Shown here piece after piece: positions 42,890-50,232 of a stretch of 64,000 nt of DNA. Each line of letters begins with the position of its first letter. The stretch's first letter is position 1. The position numbers and the translations under genes are program-made. The stretch is taken from positions 62,001-126,000 of the forward strand of contig NZ_JBGAFX010000006.1 of NCBI RefSeq assembly GCF_044227025.1, in the 5' to 3' direction. The notes below the pieces were generated by a model. The model ran no database searches. It was not told the DNA's origin and worked only from the letters and a program-made list of their open reading frames with translations. Origin of the DNA: Dokdonella_A sp044227025 (GTDB lineage: Bacteria; Pseudomonadota; Gammaproteobacteria; Xanthomonadales; Rhodanobacteraceae).

Positions 42890-42961
42890 GGGGACATCCT
42901 CGACGAGCCTGTCCCTGCATACGCAGGGTAGGCCGTCCGGGGATCATGCTGCCGGCTTGCG

Positions 42962-44350
42962 TCAGATCGGATGGCAGAGCAATGCAAAGGGCTGCTCGAA
43001 TCCGCTGGCGAAAACCGAGTCACCCGTGCCCGATTCGAACGCGCCGATGTCCGTGGCGTTGCCCTTCGTCCGCAGGAAGCGCGCGGTGAACGCACCGCCC
43101 GGCAAGTAGCTGCCGGCGCGCTGGTCGCACACAGCAAGGTTCGGGTTGCTGCCGGCATCGATCGCCGGGCTGCCGGCCAGCAGGCGCATCGTCTGCGTCT
43201 GCCCGCCGTTGTCGGCGAGCGCGCCGAGCATCGGGTTGCCGGACAGCGTGCCGGGTGGAAGCGCGACCGCCGAAGCGCCGACCAGGTTCGCGCTGCCGCT
43301 GATCCCACTGGCGCCGCTGATGTCGTGCGCCACGCCGCCCTGGATATTGGTCGCGACGATCGTGCTGACCAGTTGCAGTGTGTTCGCGCCATTGATGACG
43401 ATGCCGGCGGCATGGTCCGCACGGTCGCCGATGTTGCCGGCGATCGTGCTGCTGAATACGTTGAGCGGACCCGCGGCTTCGATGCCGGCGGCGAAACCGG
43501 TCGCGTGGTTCTGCGCGATCGTGCTGTTGGCGATCTTCAGGTCGCCCGGGCCGACATTGCCTCCGAACAAGGCAAGTCCGGCGCCATACGACGCCGTGTT
43601 GCCGCTGACGACGGACGAATACACGGTCGTGTAGCCGAGCACGCTGGCACCGCCGCCGTAACCGAAGCCCGTCGCCGTGTTGCCGGAGATCGTGCTGTAC
43701 ACCGCATACAGGCCGTAACGGGTGAACAGGCCGCCGCCATACGCATAGCCGCCGGCGTTCGCGAGCGCGCTGTTGCCGCTGATGGTGCTGAAGTGCAGCT
43801 CGATCGCATCGTTCGAGGCGATGCCGCCGCCGAGTGCATTGCCGCTGCCGACCGCCGCGGCGACGCAGCCACTGACGCTGACCGCCATCGTCTTCACGTG
43901 GCCGGCCGAATACACGCAGCCGCCGCCCTTGGCATCGGTGGTGCGACCGTTGCGCAGCGCGAGGCCGCGCAGTTCAAGTGAGCCGCCGGATGCGTGGTCG
44001 ATGATGCGACTGTTGTGGTTGCCGTCGATGGTCACCGCCGGTACCGGTCGGCCGGCGACGAAGTGCGGTGTTGCGAGCAGCTTGAGCGAATCGACGTTCG
44101 GGTCGGTCAACGCGCCCGTCGTCAAGGTGATCGTGCTGCAGGTCAACTGGTCGAAGTCGATGGTCGAGTTGTTGGTCACGATTGCCATCGCCGCGCGCAG
44201 GCTGCCGGGCCCGCTGTCGTTGCAGTTGGTGATCGCGATGTTGCCGCCATCCGGCGCCGCAGCGGCATCGAGCACGGCGAGACCGCCAAACGCGAGGACG
44301 AGGGCACGCGCGAGCGCGCGCAATGCGATGGGATGGGTCGAAGTCGGCAT
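42962..44350 (-). CDS. Secreted beta-helix protein with VFASGFE motif and long tail
   Basis: 462 residues from the ATG at 44350, with GGAGAACG upstream. Signal peptide ends near DAAAA. Starts mature with ITNCNDSGPGSLRAAMAI, the classic opening of CSLREAI-type or choice-of-anchor beta-helix proteins, and continues with many rungs (HFSTISGNSALANAGGYAYG, AVYSTISGNTATGFGYGG, SSTIAGNIGDRADHAAGIVI). QTQTMRLLAGSPAIDAGSNP and ATDIGAFE are the usual end cap. Then GTGDSVFASGFEQPFALLCH and PI; the motif is followed by ten residues. A surface or autotransporter-like passenger without a visible translocation barrel. Confidence 0.87.
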   Translation of the reverse strand: MPTSTHPIALRALARALVLAFGGLAVLDAAAAPDGGNIAITNCNDSGPGSLRAAMAIVTNNSTIDFDQLTCSTITLTTGALTDPNVDSLKLLATPHFVAGRPVPAVTIDGNHNSRIIDHASGGSLELRGLALRNGRTTDAKGGGCVYSAGHVKTMAVSVSGCVAAAVGSGNALGGGIASNDAIELHFSTISGNSALANAGGYAYGGGLFTRYGLYAVYSTISGNTATGFGYGGGASVLGYTTVYSSVVSGNTASYGAGLALFGGNVGPGDLKIANSTIAQNHATGFAAGIEAAGPLNVFSSTIAGNIGDRADHAAGIVINGANTLQLVSTIVATNIQGGVAHDISGASGISGSANLVGASAVALPPGTLSGNPMLGALADNGGQTQTMRLLAGSPAIDAGSNPNLAVCDQRAGSYLPGGAFTARFLRTKGNATDIGAFESGTGDSVFASGFEQPFALLCHPI

Positions 44351-44486
44351 GGCGTTCTCCGGCAGGGGCATGGATGAACAACGCCGGGTCGAGCGCGTTT
44401 TGGACATCGCACGGCATCGGCGGTGCATGTCCCAATCGGCGGCCTCGCGGCGTTCTACTCGGTCGCCCCCTTGCCGAGTCGTGACC

Positions 44487-45215
44487 ATGCTGCGTCGAAG
44501 CTATGCGTTGATGTGCTACATCCTGTTCCTCGCGTCATTCCTCTACGCGATCGGATTTGTCGGCAACCTGCTCGTGCCGAAGACGATCGATGCACCGGTC
44601 ACGCCGACCGGCTGGCCGGCGTTCCTCGTCGATGCGCTGGTACTGGGTGCTTTCGCCGTGCAGCACAGCGTGATGGCACGACCGGCGTTCAAGCGCTGGT
44701 GGACACGCTTCGTCGCTCCGCCAATCGAGCGCAGCACGTACGTGCTGCTGTCGAGCGTGCTGCTGGGCCTGGTCTTCGTCGCGTGGCGGCCGCTGCCGGT
44801 GCTGGTCTGGGACGTGCGCAGCACGCCACTTGCACCGATGCTGCTCGCGCTGCAGGCGCTCGGCTGGCTGGTCGTGCTGCTGTCGACCTTCATGATCAGC
44901 CATTTCGAACTATTCGGCCTGACCCAGGCCTGGCGTAGCGCTCGCGCGCAGTCATCGCAACCGGAAGCGCCGTTCGTCGAGCGCTTCTTCTATCGATTCG
45001 TGCGCCATCCGATCATGCTCGGCTTCCTGGTCGCGTTCTGGGCGACCCCGGCAATGTCGCAGGGCCATCTGCTTTTCGCGCTGCTGACCAGTGGCTATGT
45101 CCTGGTGGGGGTACACCTCGAAGAGACGGACCTGCGCGCGAAGATAGGCCGCGACTACGATGACTACCGCGCGCGCGTGCCGATGCTCGTGCCGTTCAGG
45201 AGGCCTCGCGGGTAG
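44487..45215 (+). CDS. mddA: MddA-like methanethiol S-methyltransferase
   Basis: 242 residues with about five helices. YALMCYILFLASFLYAIGFV then GNLLVPKTIDAP matches the N-terminus I recall for MddA, the membrane enzyme that methylates methanethiol with S-adenosylmethionine to give dimethyl sulfide. QHSVMARPAFKRWWTRF, FFYRFVRHPIMLGFLVAFWA and HLEETDLRAKIGRDYDDYRA are conserved in the NnrU/isoprenylcysteine methyltransferase-like superfamily; the RHP and E-E residues shape the cofactor site. If right, the organism makes dimethyl sulfide from methanethiol. A generic isoprenylcysteine-methyltransferase-like protein is the alternative. Confidence 0.75.
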   Translation: MLRRSYALMCYILFLASFLYAIGFVGNLLVPKTIDAPVTPTGWPAFLVDALVLGAFAVQHSVMARPAFKRWWTRFVAPPIERSTYVLLSSVLLGLVFVAWRPLPVLVWDVRSTPLAPMLLALQALGWLVVLLSTFMISHFELFGLTQAWRSARAQSSQPEAPFVERFFYRFVRHPIMLGFLVAFWATPAMSQGHLLFALLTSGYVLVGVHLEETDLRAKIGRDYDDYRARVPMLVPFRRPRG

Positions 45216-45275
45216 GCATGTCGGCAGGACGCCGGACGCCCGGCGCCTGCGATGGGGCCGTCGGCATCCGCAGGT

Positions 45276-45779
45276 TCAGTCGACTTCGCTTCCCTCGAAC
45301 GGGATGCGTGTGTCCGCGACCGCGAGCAAGGGACCGAGTTCGTACACGTTCGTGTAGCCGTAGGCCCTCAGCGCGGTGTAGGTCGACAGGTTCAGCGAGG
45401 CCGCGGCGGCCTTCGGCGCGAACGCGACCGGGCTGTCGCGGAAGTTGTTGTTGCAGTAGATCAGGATCGAAGCGTCCTTGTCCGGCGCGATCGCGGCGAG
45501 CGCTTGCGCGGTGAACTCGGTGAATGGCAGGTTCACCGCGCCGCGGATATGGCGCAGGCGATAGCGCGATTCGGTGCGCGCATCCAGCACGAGCACGCCG
45601 GCTTGGCGCATTCGCGCCAGGAACTGCGCCTCGGTCAGGCGATGCGACTCGCGTTCGTCTTTCGACTCATGCACGATCCGCTCGAACGCCGTGTAGTCGA
45701 TCTCCGGGTTCGGGATCGGCTCACGGGCACTCGCGGCGGCGGCCGCTGCAATGCCAAATGCGATCGCAAGCTTCTTCAT
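45276..45779 (-). CDS. Secreted rhodanese-like protein
   Basis: 167 residues. Signal peptide to about SARE. The rhodanese fold is visible: GVLVLDARTESRYRLRHIRG, AVNLPFTEFT, ASILIYCNNNFRDSPVAFAP with C109 at the active-site position, and the final YTNVYELGP. The loop after the cysteine (CNNNFRD) has the six-residue length of sulfur-transferring rhodaneses, though the sequence is unusual. A periplasmic sulfurtransferase or sulfide-carrying protein is likely. The sulfur-handling MddA-like enzyme is the convergent neighbour, which may or may not be meaningful. Confidence 0.87.
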   Translation of the reverse strand: MKKLAIAFGIAAAAAASAREPIPNPEIDYTAFERIVHESKDERESHRLTEAQFLARMRQAGVLVLDARTESRYRLRHIRGAVNLPFTEFTAQALAAIAPDKDASILIYCNNNFRDSPVAFAPKAAAASLNLSTYTALRAYGYTNVYELGPLLAVADTRIPFEGSEVD

Positions 45780-45844
45780 GCGGTCCTCCGCGGTGGCTGG
45801 CGCCATTTTGGTGTGCCACCCGCGGCCGAAGTTCCACCGCGGCG

Positions 45845-46348
45845 TCAGCCTGCCTTGCGGTACAGGCCGTCGAACACCGTCTTCCACGCCTTGCCGCCGT
45901 CTTCGCTCGCTTCCCACAACTGGCGCACGCTGGAGTCGGCGTTCGGCGTCCAGGTGATGCGGTCAACGTGGGTCGGCGAGGGCGACGATTGCAGCACCAT
46001 CGATCCGTTCACGGGACCGCCCTGCAGGCGCGCAACATTGCCCTGTGCATCCACCCAGAACTGGTGCCACGACTTCGTCTTCGCGTCCCACGCGTTGTAG
46101 CTGACACCGGTGAAGCCGCTGCGCCCTTCCCAGTGCTCGGAGATCGAGCAGCCGGACAGGATCGATTCGATGCGGCTGTGGCCGACGGTCTTGCCGGTCG
46201 GATCGGTCACGTTCCATACGCCGATCCAGAAGTCGAAGGCGTGCGAGGCAGCACTGGTGCAGCCGGGTGGCGGCACCGATGGCGTGTCGGCGGCATGCAC
46301 CCCGGTGGCGGCGAGCACGGCCAGGCCGAGGGCCCTGGGCGAGATCAT
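45845..46348 (-). CDS. Secreted DUF1579-like protein, paralogue of the gene at 41059
   Basis: 167 residues from the ATG at 46348, with GGAGAT upstream. Signal peptide MISPRALGLAVLAATGVHA. HAFDFWIGVWNVTDPTGKTV opens the DUF1579-like barrel, followed by IESILSGCSISEHWEGRSGF, NAWDAKTKSWHQFWVDAQGN and VRQLWEASEDGGKAWKTVFD with the end LYRKAG. Two cysteines may be linked. Same architecture as the protein at 41059 but low identity, so an old duplication or independent acquisition. Probably a periplasmic ligand-binding protein. Confidence 0.8.
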   Translation of the reverse strand: MISPRALGLAVLAATGVHAADTPSVPPPGCTSAASHAFDFWIGVWNVTDPTGKTVGHSRIESILSGCSISEHWEGRSGFTGVSYNAWDAKTKSWHQFWVDAQGNVARLQGGPVNGSMVLQSSPSPTHVDRITWTPNADSSVRQLWEASEDGGKAWKTVFDGLYRKAG

Positions 46349-46982
46349 CGGAAATCTCCGTGGCGTGAGTCGACTCGATTGTCGCCAAAGGTGTGGCGCG
46401 GATGGACGCGCGGGCGCTCCGGTTGGCGCGCCGCGCGAACATCCCGGCGTACCCGTGCTTGGTAGATGCAGTTGCCTGGCTCCCCGGTGGAATGTCCGCT
46501 GAACGGATCGGCGCAGGCACAACTTCATTCAGCGGCGCGTGAGCGTCCTGCCGCGAATATCCGCCCGTGCCACAGCGGAGTTGGATCATGTCATTGCTTC
46601 TGCTTTCGCCGGTGTTCCGTCTGGTCCGGCCGCGCCCGCTGCCGTTCGTCCCCCTGCGTGCCTTGCCGCCGCCGTTTGAAAACCGCGCGCCGCCATCATC
46701 GTCGGTCCGCGCTGCGGCAGCTCAAGACCGTTCGCGAAAATGACTTCGGCGAGGCCGGTCTGCATCCCATGCACGCCGATGCCCGGCGGATTGCCGACCG
46801 CACACACGCTGCGCTGATCGAACATCAAGGCCGATGGCATCGTTGCCGGCGTGGAGCGCGGCACTGCCGATGCCGTGCGCACGTCGACATGGCGCCGCCA
46901 TCGTCTACCGGTGTGTCTGGGGGCCGCGAGGCGCGTGTCGGCCGGCGGTCCGTCCGGCCGCCCGCGCTGCACCGGGTGCGGT
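46349..46982. other. 634 bp without a clear gene; possible remnant of a tagged protein gene
   Basis: No frame has good coding character. On the minus strand around 46720-46800, a frame reads CAVGNPPGIGVHGMQTGLAE, then VIFANGLE, which resembles the IFxxGFE motif with Leu for Phe. It continues into non-coding-like sequence. It may be the decayed 3' end of a secreted-protein gene. Otherwise nothing is seen. Confidence 0.4.
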
Positions 46983-48008
46983 TCAGTCTCCGGCGAGTTC
47001 GCGCGTGAGCCGGGCCGCGCCGATCTCGCGGCAACCGCTCGCGTTCTGGCCGGCCCACAAGGGCGAGAAATCGCCGCTGCCGGCGCGTTCGGCATGCGCA
47101 CGCAGGGGCGCGATCGCGGATGCCGCGAGCGGGAACGGTGGCGCGAGCGGACTGAGCGGGCCGAGTTCGCGCATCAGCCGATTGACGATGCCGCGCGCGA
47201 CGCCGCCGCTGAACAAATTGGTCAGCGCGGTGTGGCGGGCACGGTCGTCGGCAAGCGCCGCGCGATGCACCGAATGCGTGGTCGCCTCCGGACACAGCAG
47301 GTAGGCGGTGCCGACCTGCACCGCGCTCGCGCCGAGTGCCAAAGCGGCAGCGACGCCGCGCGCATCGGCGATGCCGCCGGCCGCGATCACGGGCACGTGC
47401 AGCGCGCGCACCAGCTGCGGCAGCAGCGCGAACGTGCCGGCCTGCAAGGTGAGATCGCTCGACAGGAAATGACCGCGATGGCCGCCGGCTTCGAGGCCCT
47501 GTGCGATCACCGCGTCGACGCCGCGGGCCTCTAGCCATAATGCTTCGGCCAGCGTGGTCGCCGAGGCGATGACCTTGCTGCCCCAGCTGCGCACGCGCGC
47601 GACGAGCTCCGGCGTCGGCAGGCCGAAGTGGAAGCTGACCACGGCGGGCCGGTACGCTTCGACCAGATTCGCGGTGATCGCGTTGAACGGCACGCGCGAG
47701 GTGGCGGTCGGTGCGTCGTGCGCAGCGAGGCCGCATTCCTCGTAGTACGGTCGCAGCGCGTCACGCCATGCGCGTTCGCGTGCTTCGTCTGCCGGCGGCG
47801 GCACGTGGCAGAAGAAGTTCAGGTTGAACGGCTGGCCGCCGGCGCGCAGTGCGTCGAGTTCGCGCCGCAGTCCATCCGGCGCAAGCATCGCGCAGGGCAG
47901 CGAGCCGAGCCCGCCGGCAACACCGACCGCGAGGGCAAGCCCGCTTGCCTGCACGCCGGCCATCGGCGCCTGGATCAACGGCAGTTTCGTACCGAGCAGT
48001 TCGTGCAC
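46983..48008 (-). CDS. Nitronate monooxygenase
   Basis: 341 residues from a GTG at 48008 with GCGGAGCC upstream; no ATG gives the full N-terminus HELLGTKLPLIQAPMAGV, which is the expected start of the family. FMN-dependent TIM-barrel motifs follow: NLNFFCHVPPP, VVSFHFGLPTPELVARVR, DAVIAQGLEAGGHRGHFLSS with the conserved histidine, HVPVIAAGGIADARGVAAAL and GASAVQVGTAYLLCPEATTH. The enzyme oxidises alkyl nitronates such as propionate 3-nitronate in the cytoplasm, a detoxifying step. No operon partners. Confidence 0.93.
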   Translation of the reverse strand: MHELLGTKLPLIQAPMAGVQASGLALAVGVAGGLGSLPCAMLAPDGLRRELDALRAGGQPFNLNFFCHVPPPADEARERAWRDALRPYYEECGLAAHDAPTATSRVPFNAITANLVEAYRPAVVSFHFGLPTPELVARVRSWGSKVIASATTLAEALWLEARGVDAVIAQGLEAGGHRGHFLSSDLTLQAGTFALLPQLVRALHVPVIAAGGIADARGVAAALALGASAVQVGTAYLLCPEATTHSVHRAALADDRARHTALTNLFSGGVARGIVNRLMRELGPLSPLAPPFPLAASAIAPLRAHAERAGSGDFSPLWAGQNASGCREIGAARLTRELAGD

Positions 48009-48116
48009 GGCGGCTCCGCGCCCGTTCGGGAAGCGCAGGTTAGCGCGGCCAGCCCTTTAAACCCATTGCCCCGCTTGGGCATCTGGATCAAGGTGCAACC
48101 ACCTGGAGCCGCCCGC

Positions 48117-48947
48117 ATGCGTCGTTTCGCCCTTCTCCTGTTCGCCCTCGCGCCGGCGTTCGCCAGCGCCGATACCGATTGCAAGTTCATCGCGCATCGC
48201 GACTTCGACGTCGATGCGGCCGGCCTCAAGTCCATCGCGTTCCGGCTCGGATCGAGCGACCTTGTGGTCGAGGGCGTGCCAGGCCTTGCCAAGGTCGAAG
48301 TGCGCGGCCGCGCCTGTGCGTCCGAGGAAGCGTGGCTCGCCGATCTCAAGGTCGACCAGCAGCGCAGCGGCGATCGCCTGACCCTGACCCCGCAGCAGGG
48401 CCGCGGGACGAACTGGAGCTGGTTCGAATCGAGCTATGCCTCGATCGACCTCGAGGTACGCGTGCCGGCGTCGATGGCGGTCGACATCAAGGCCTCGTCC
48501 GGCGACTCCAGGGTGCGCGACGTCGCGTCGCTCGCTTACGATGGCAGTTCCGGCGACCTGATCGCCGACAAGATCGCCGGCCTGCTCTCGCTCGAACTCA
48601 GCTCCGGCGACGTGCAGGCGCGCGATGTCGGCAGCGCCGACGTGCGCAGCGTCTCGTCCGGCGACCTCACGCTGCGCGACGTGCACGGCGACGTGCAGGT
48701 GGGCCGCGTCGGCTCGGGCGACCTGCGCCTGGACAACGTCGGCGGCGGCGTGACGATCGGCAATGTCGGTTCCGGCGACGTCACGATCGGGCACGTCGAA
48801 CGCAGCGTCAGCGTCGACTCGCTCGGCTCCGGCGACCTCGACGTGGCGGATGTCGGGGGCGACTTCACCCTGCGCCGCAAGGGCTCCGGCGACGTCCATG
48901 ACCACGGGGTGCGTGGCAAGGTCGATGTGCCGCGCGACGACGACTGA
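48117..48947 (+). CDS. Secreted DUF4097-family beta-solenoid protein
   Basis: 276 residues from the ATG at 48117 (TGGAG upstream). Signal peptide MRRFALLLFALAPAFASA. After an N-terminal part with two cysteines, eight repeats of about 18-19 residues each begin with S/G-SGD: SSGDSRVRDV, SSGDLIADKI, SSGDVQARDV, SSGDLTLRDV, GSGDLRLDNV, GSGDVTIGHV, GSGDLDVADV, GSGDVHDHGV. This is the DUF4097/GIN-type solenoid found in envelope proteins, with a very regular SGD turn ladder. It ends KVDVPRDDD. Role unknown, probably periplasmic or surface. Confidence 0.85.
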   Translation: MRRFALLLFALAPAFASADTDCKFIAHRDFDVDAAGLKSIAFRLGSSDLVVEGVPGLAKVEVRGRACASEEAWLADLKVDQQRSGDRLTLTPQQGRGTNWSWFESSYASIDLEVRVPASMAVDIKASSGDSRVRDVASLAYDGSSGDLIADKIAGLLSLELSSGDVQARDVGSADVRSVSSGDLTLRDVHGDVQVGRVGSGDLRLDNVGGGVTIGNVGSGDVTIGHVERSVSVDSLGSGDLDVADVGGDFTLRRKGSGDVHDHGVRGKVDVPRDDD

Positions 48948-48975
48948 GGCAGCCTGGCGGGCGTACAATCATGCA

Positions 48976-49668
48976 ATGACCTCGTTCGAACGCTCATCCT
49001 CTCCGCAAAGGCGAGGCATGGGGCGAACGCATTACGCGATCCACGCCATCCCGCCCGCGCGAGCGAGTGCCGTGGATCGTGACTTTGGCGCTCTGCTCGC
49101 GGCGATCCGCGCCTGTCGTGCCTGCGCGGCGCAGTTGCCGCTCGGGCCGCGGCCGATCGTGCAGGCGTCCCCGACGGCTCGCCTGCTCATCGTCGGCCAG
49201 GCCCCGGGCGCGAAAGTGCACGCGAGCGGCGTGCCGTGGGATGACGCGAGCGGAGCGCGCCTGCGCGACTGGCTCGACATCGGGGTCGCTTCGTTCCATG
49301 ACGCATCGCGCATCGCGATCGCGCCGATGGGCTACTGCTATCCGGGCCGCGGCGCCGGCGGCGACCTGCCGCCGCGCCGCGAATGCGCGCAGCTGTGGCT
49401 GGACCGCCTGCTCGCGGGCATGCCGCGCATCGAACTCACGTTGCTGATCGGCACGCATGCGCAGCGCCATTTCCTCGGCACGCGTGCCAGGGCGAACCTG
49501 ACCGACACCGTGGCCGCGTTCGCCGACTACGCGCCTCGCTGCATTCCGCTGCCCCATCCGTCGCCGCGCAACACCGCGTGGTTCCAACGTCATCCGTGGT
49601 TCGCGAACGACGTGTTGCCGCACCTGCGCGAACGCGTGCATGCGGTGCTGGCGGGAACGCGCGCATGA
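48976..49668 (+). CDS. Uracil-DNA glycosylase superfamily protein with Fe-S-type cysteines
   Basis: 230 residues from the ATG at 48976; an ATG at 49018 after AAAGGCGAGGC is also likely and would remove 14 residues. LLIVGQAPGAKVHASGVPWD is the family's first active-site motif, and HPSPRNTAWFQRHPWF the second (HPS-PRN). Four cysteines, C47-x2-C50, C121-x15-C137, fit the C-x2-C-xn-C-x14-17-C pattern of 4Fe-4S glycosylases of families 4 and 5. The enzyme removes uracil or related bases from DNA. It overlaps the DUF488 gene by ATGA, so the two are translated together. Confidence 0.87.
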   Translation: MTSFERSSSPQRRGMGRTHYAIHAIPPARASAVDRDFGALLAAIRACRACAAQLPLGPRPIVQASPTARLLIVGQAPGAKVHASGVPWDDASGARLRDWLDIGVASFHDASRIAIAPMGYCYPGRGAGGDLPPRRECAQLWLDRLLAGMPRIELTLLIGTHAQRHFLGTRARANLTDTVAAFADYAPRCIPLPHPSPRNTAWFQRHPWFANDVLPHLRERVHAVLAGTRA

Positions 49669-50060
49669 CTGCGCCGAAGAAGAAGGCCGCGCAGCCATCG
49701 ATCGCGATCCAGCGCGCGTACGACGACCCGACTCCGCACGACGGTTACCGCGTGCTGGTCGACCGCTTCTGGCCGCGCGGCCGCAGCAAGGCCGTGCTGG
49801 CGCTGGACGAATGGGCGCGCGATCTTGCGCCCGATCCCGCGCTGATCCACTGGTTCGGTCACGATCCAGCGCGCTGGGAGGAATTCCGCACGCGCTACCA
49901 CGGCGAACTTGACGCCGCCGCGCAGCGTGCGCGTCTGCGAGCCCTGCTCGCGGCAGCCGGCAAGCGCCGCATCACCCTCGTCTACGGCGCACGCAGCGAG
50001 ACCGAGAACCAGGCGGTCGTGCTGCGCGAGGCACTGCAGGCGATCGCATCCCGCGCCTGA
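49665..50060 (+). CDS. DUF488-family protein
   Basis: 131 residues, coupled to the glycosylase gene by an ATGA overlap. IAIQRAYDDPTPHDGYRVLV, then DRFWPRGRSKAVLALDEWAR, followed by FGHDPARWEEFRTRYHGEL and KRRITLVYGARSETENQAVV, is the standard DUF488 (YeaO-like) order. The family is uncharacterised; conserved Arg/Trp/Pro (DRFWPRG) and the YGA-x-SE-x-NQA part suggest a small nucleic-acid- or ligand-binding enzyme. Coupling to a DNA-repair gene hints at a shared role, as inference only. Confidence 0.88.
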   Translation: MTAPKKKAAQPSIAIQRAYDDPTPHDGYRVLVDRFWPRGRSKAVLALDEWARDLAPDPALIHWFGHDPARWEEFRTRYHGELDAAAQRARLRALLAAAGKRRITLVYGARSETENQAVVLREALQAIASRA

Positions 50061-50232
50061 GAGGGTCCTCCGCCAGTGTTGATCGCACGTATACCGTGCG
50101 GCAGCCTCGCGCACTTCACAGGATCGAGGGCTCGAGCCCCGCGTGGCTCCAAGGGATTCTCGCAATCGTGTCCCTTCGCAGCATGCCCGTTTGCGTTTAA
50201 TGTCGCCGTTCCGAACCGCCGAGGAACGCTCA

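Noticed and set aside
46466..47008. Plus-strand frame of 180 codons in the 46.4-47.0 kb gap
   Set aside because: Cys/Arg/His-rich, no binding site, and it overlaps the end of the nitronate monooxygenase gene in antisense.
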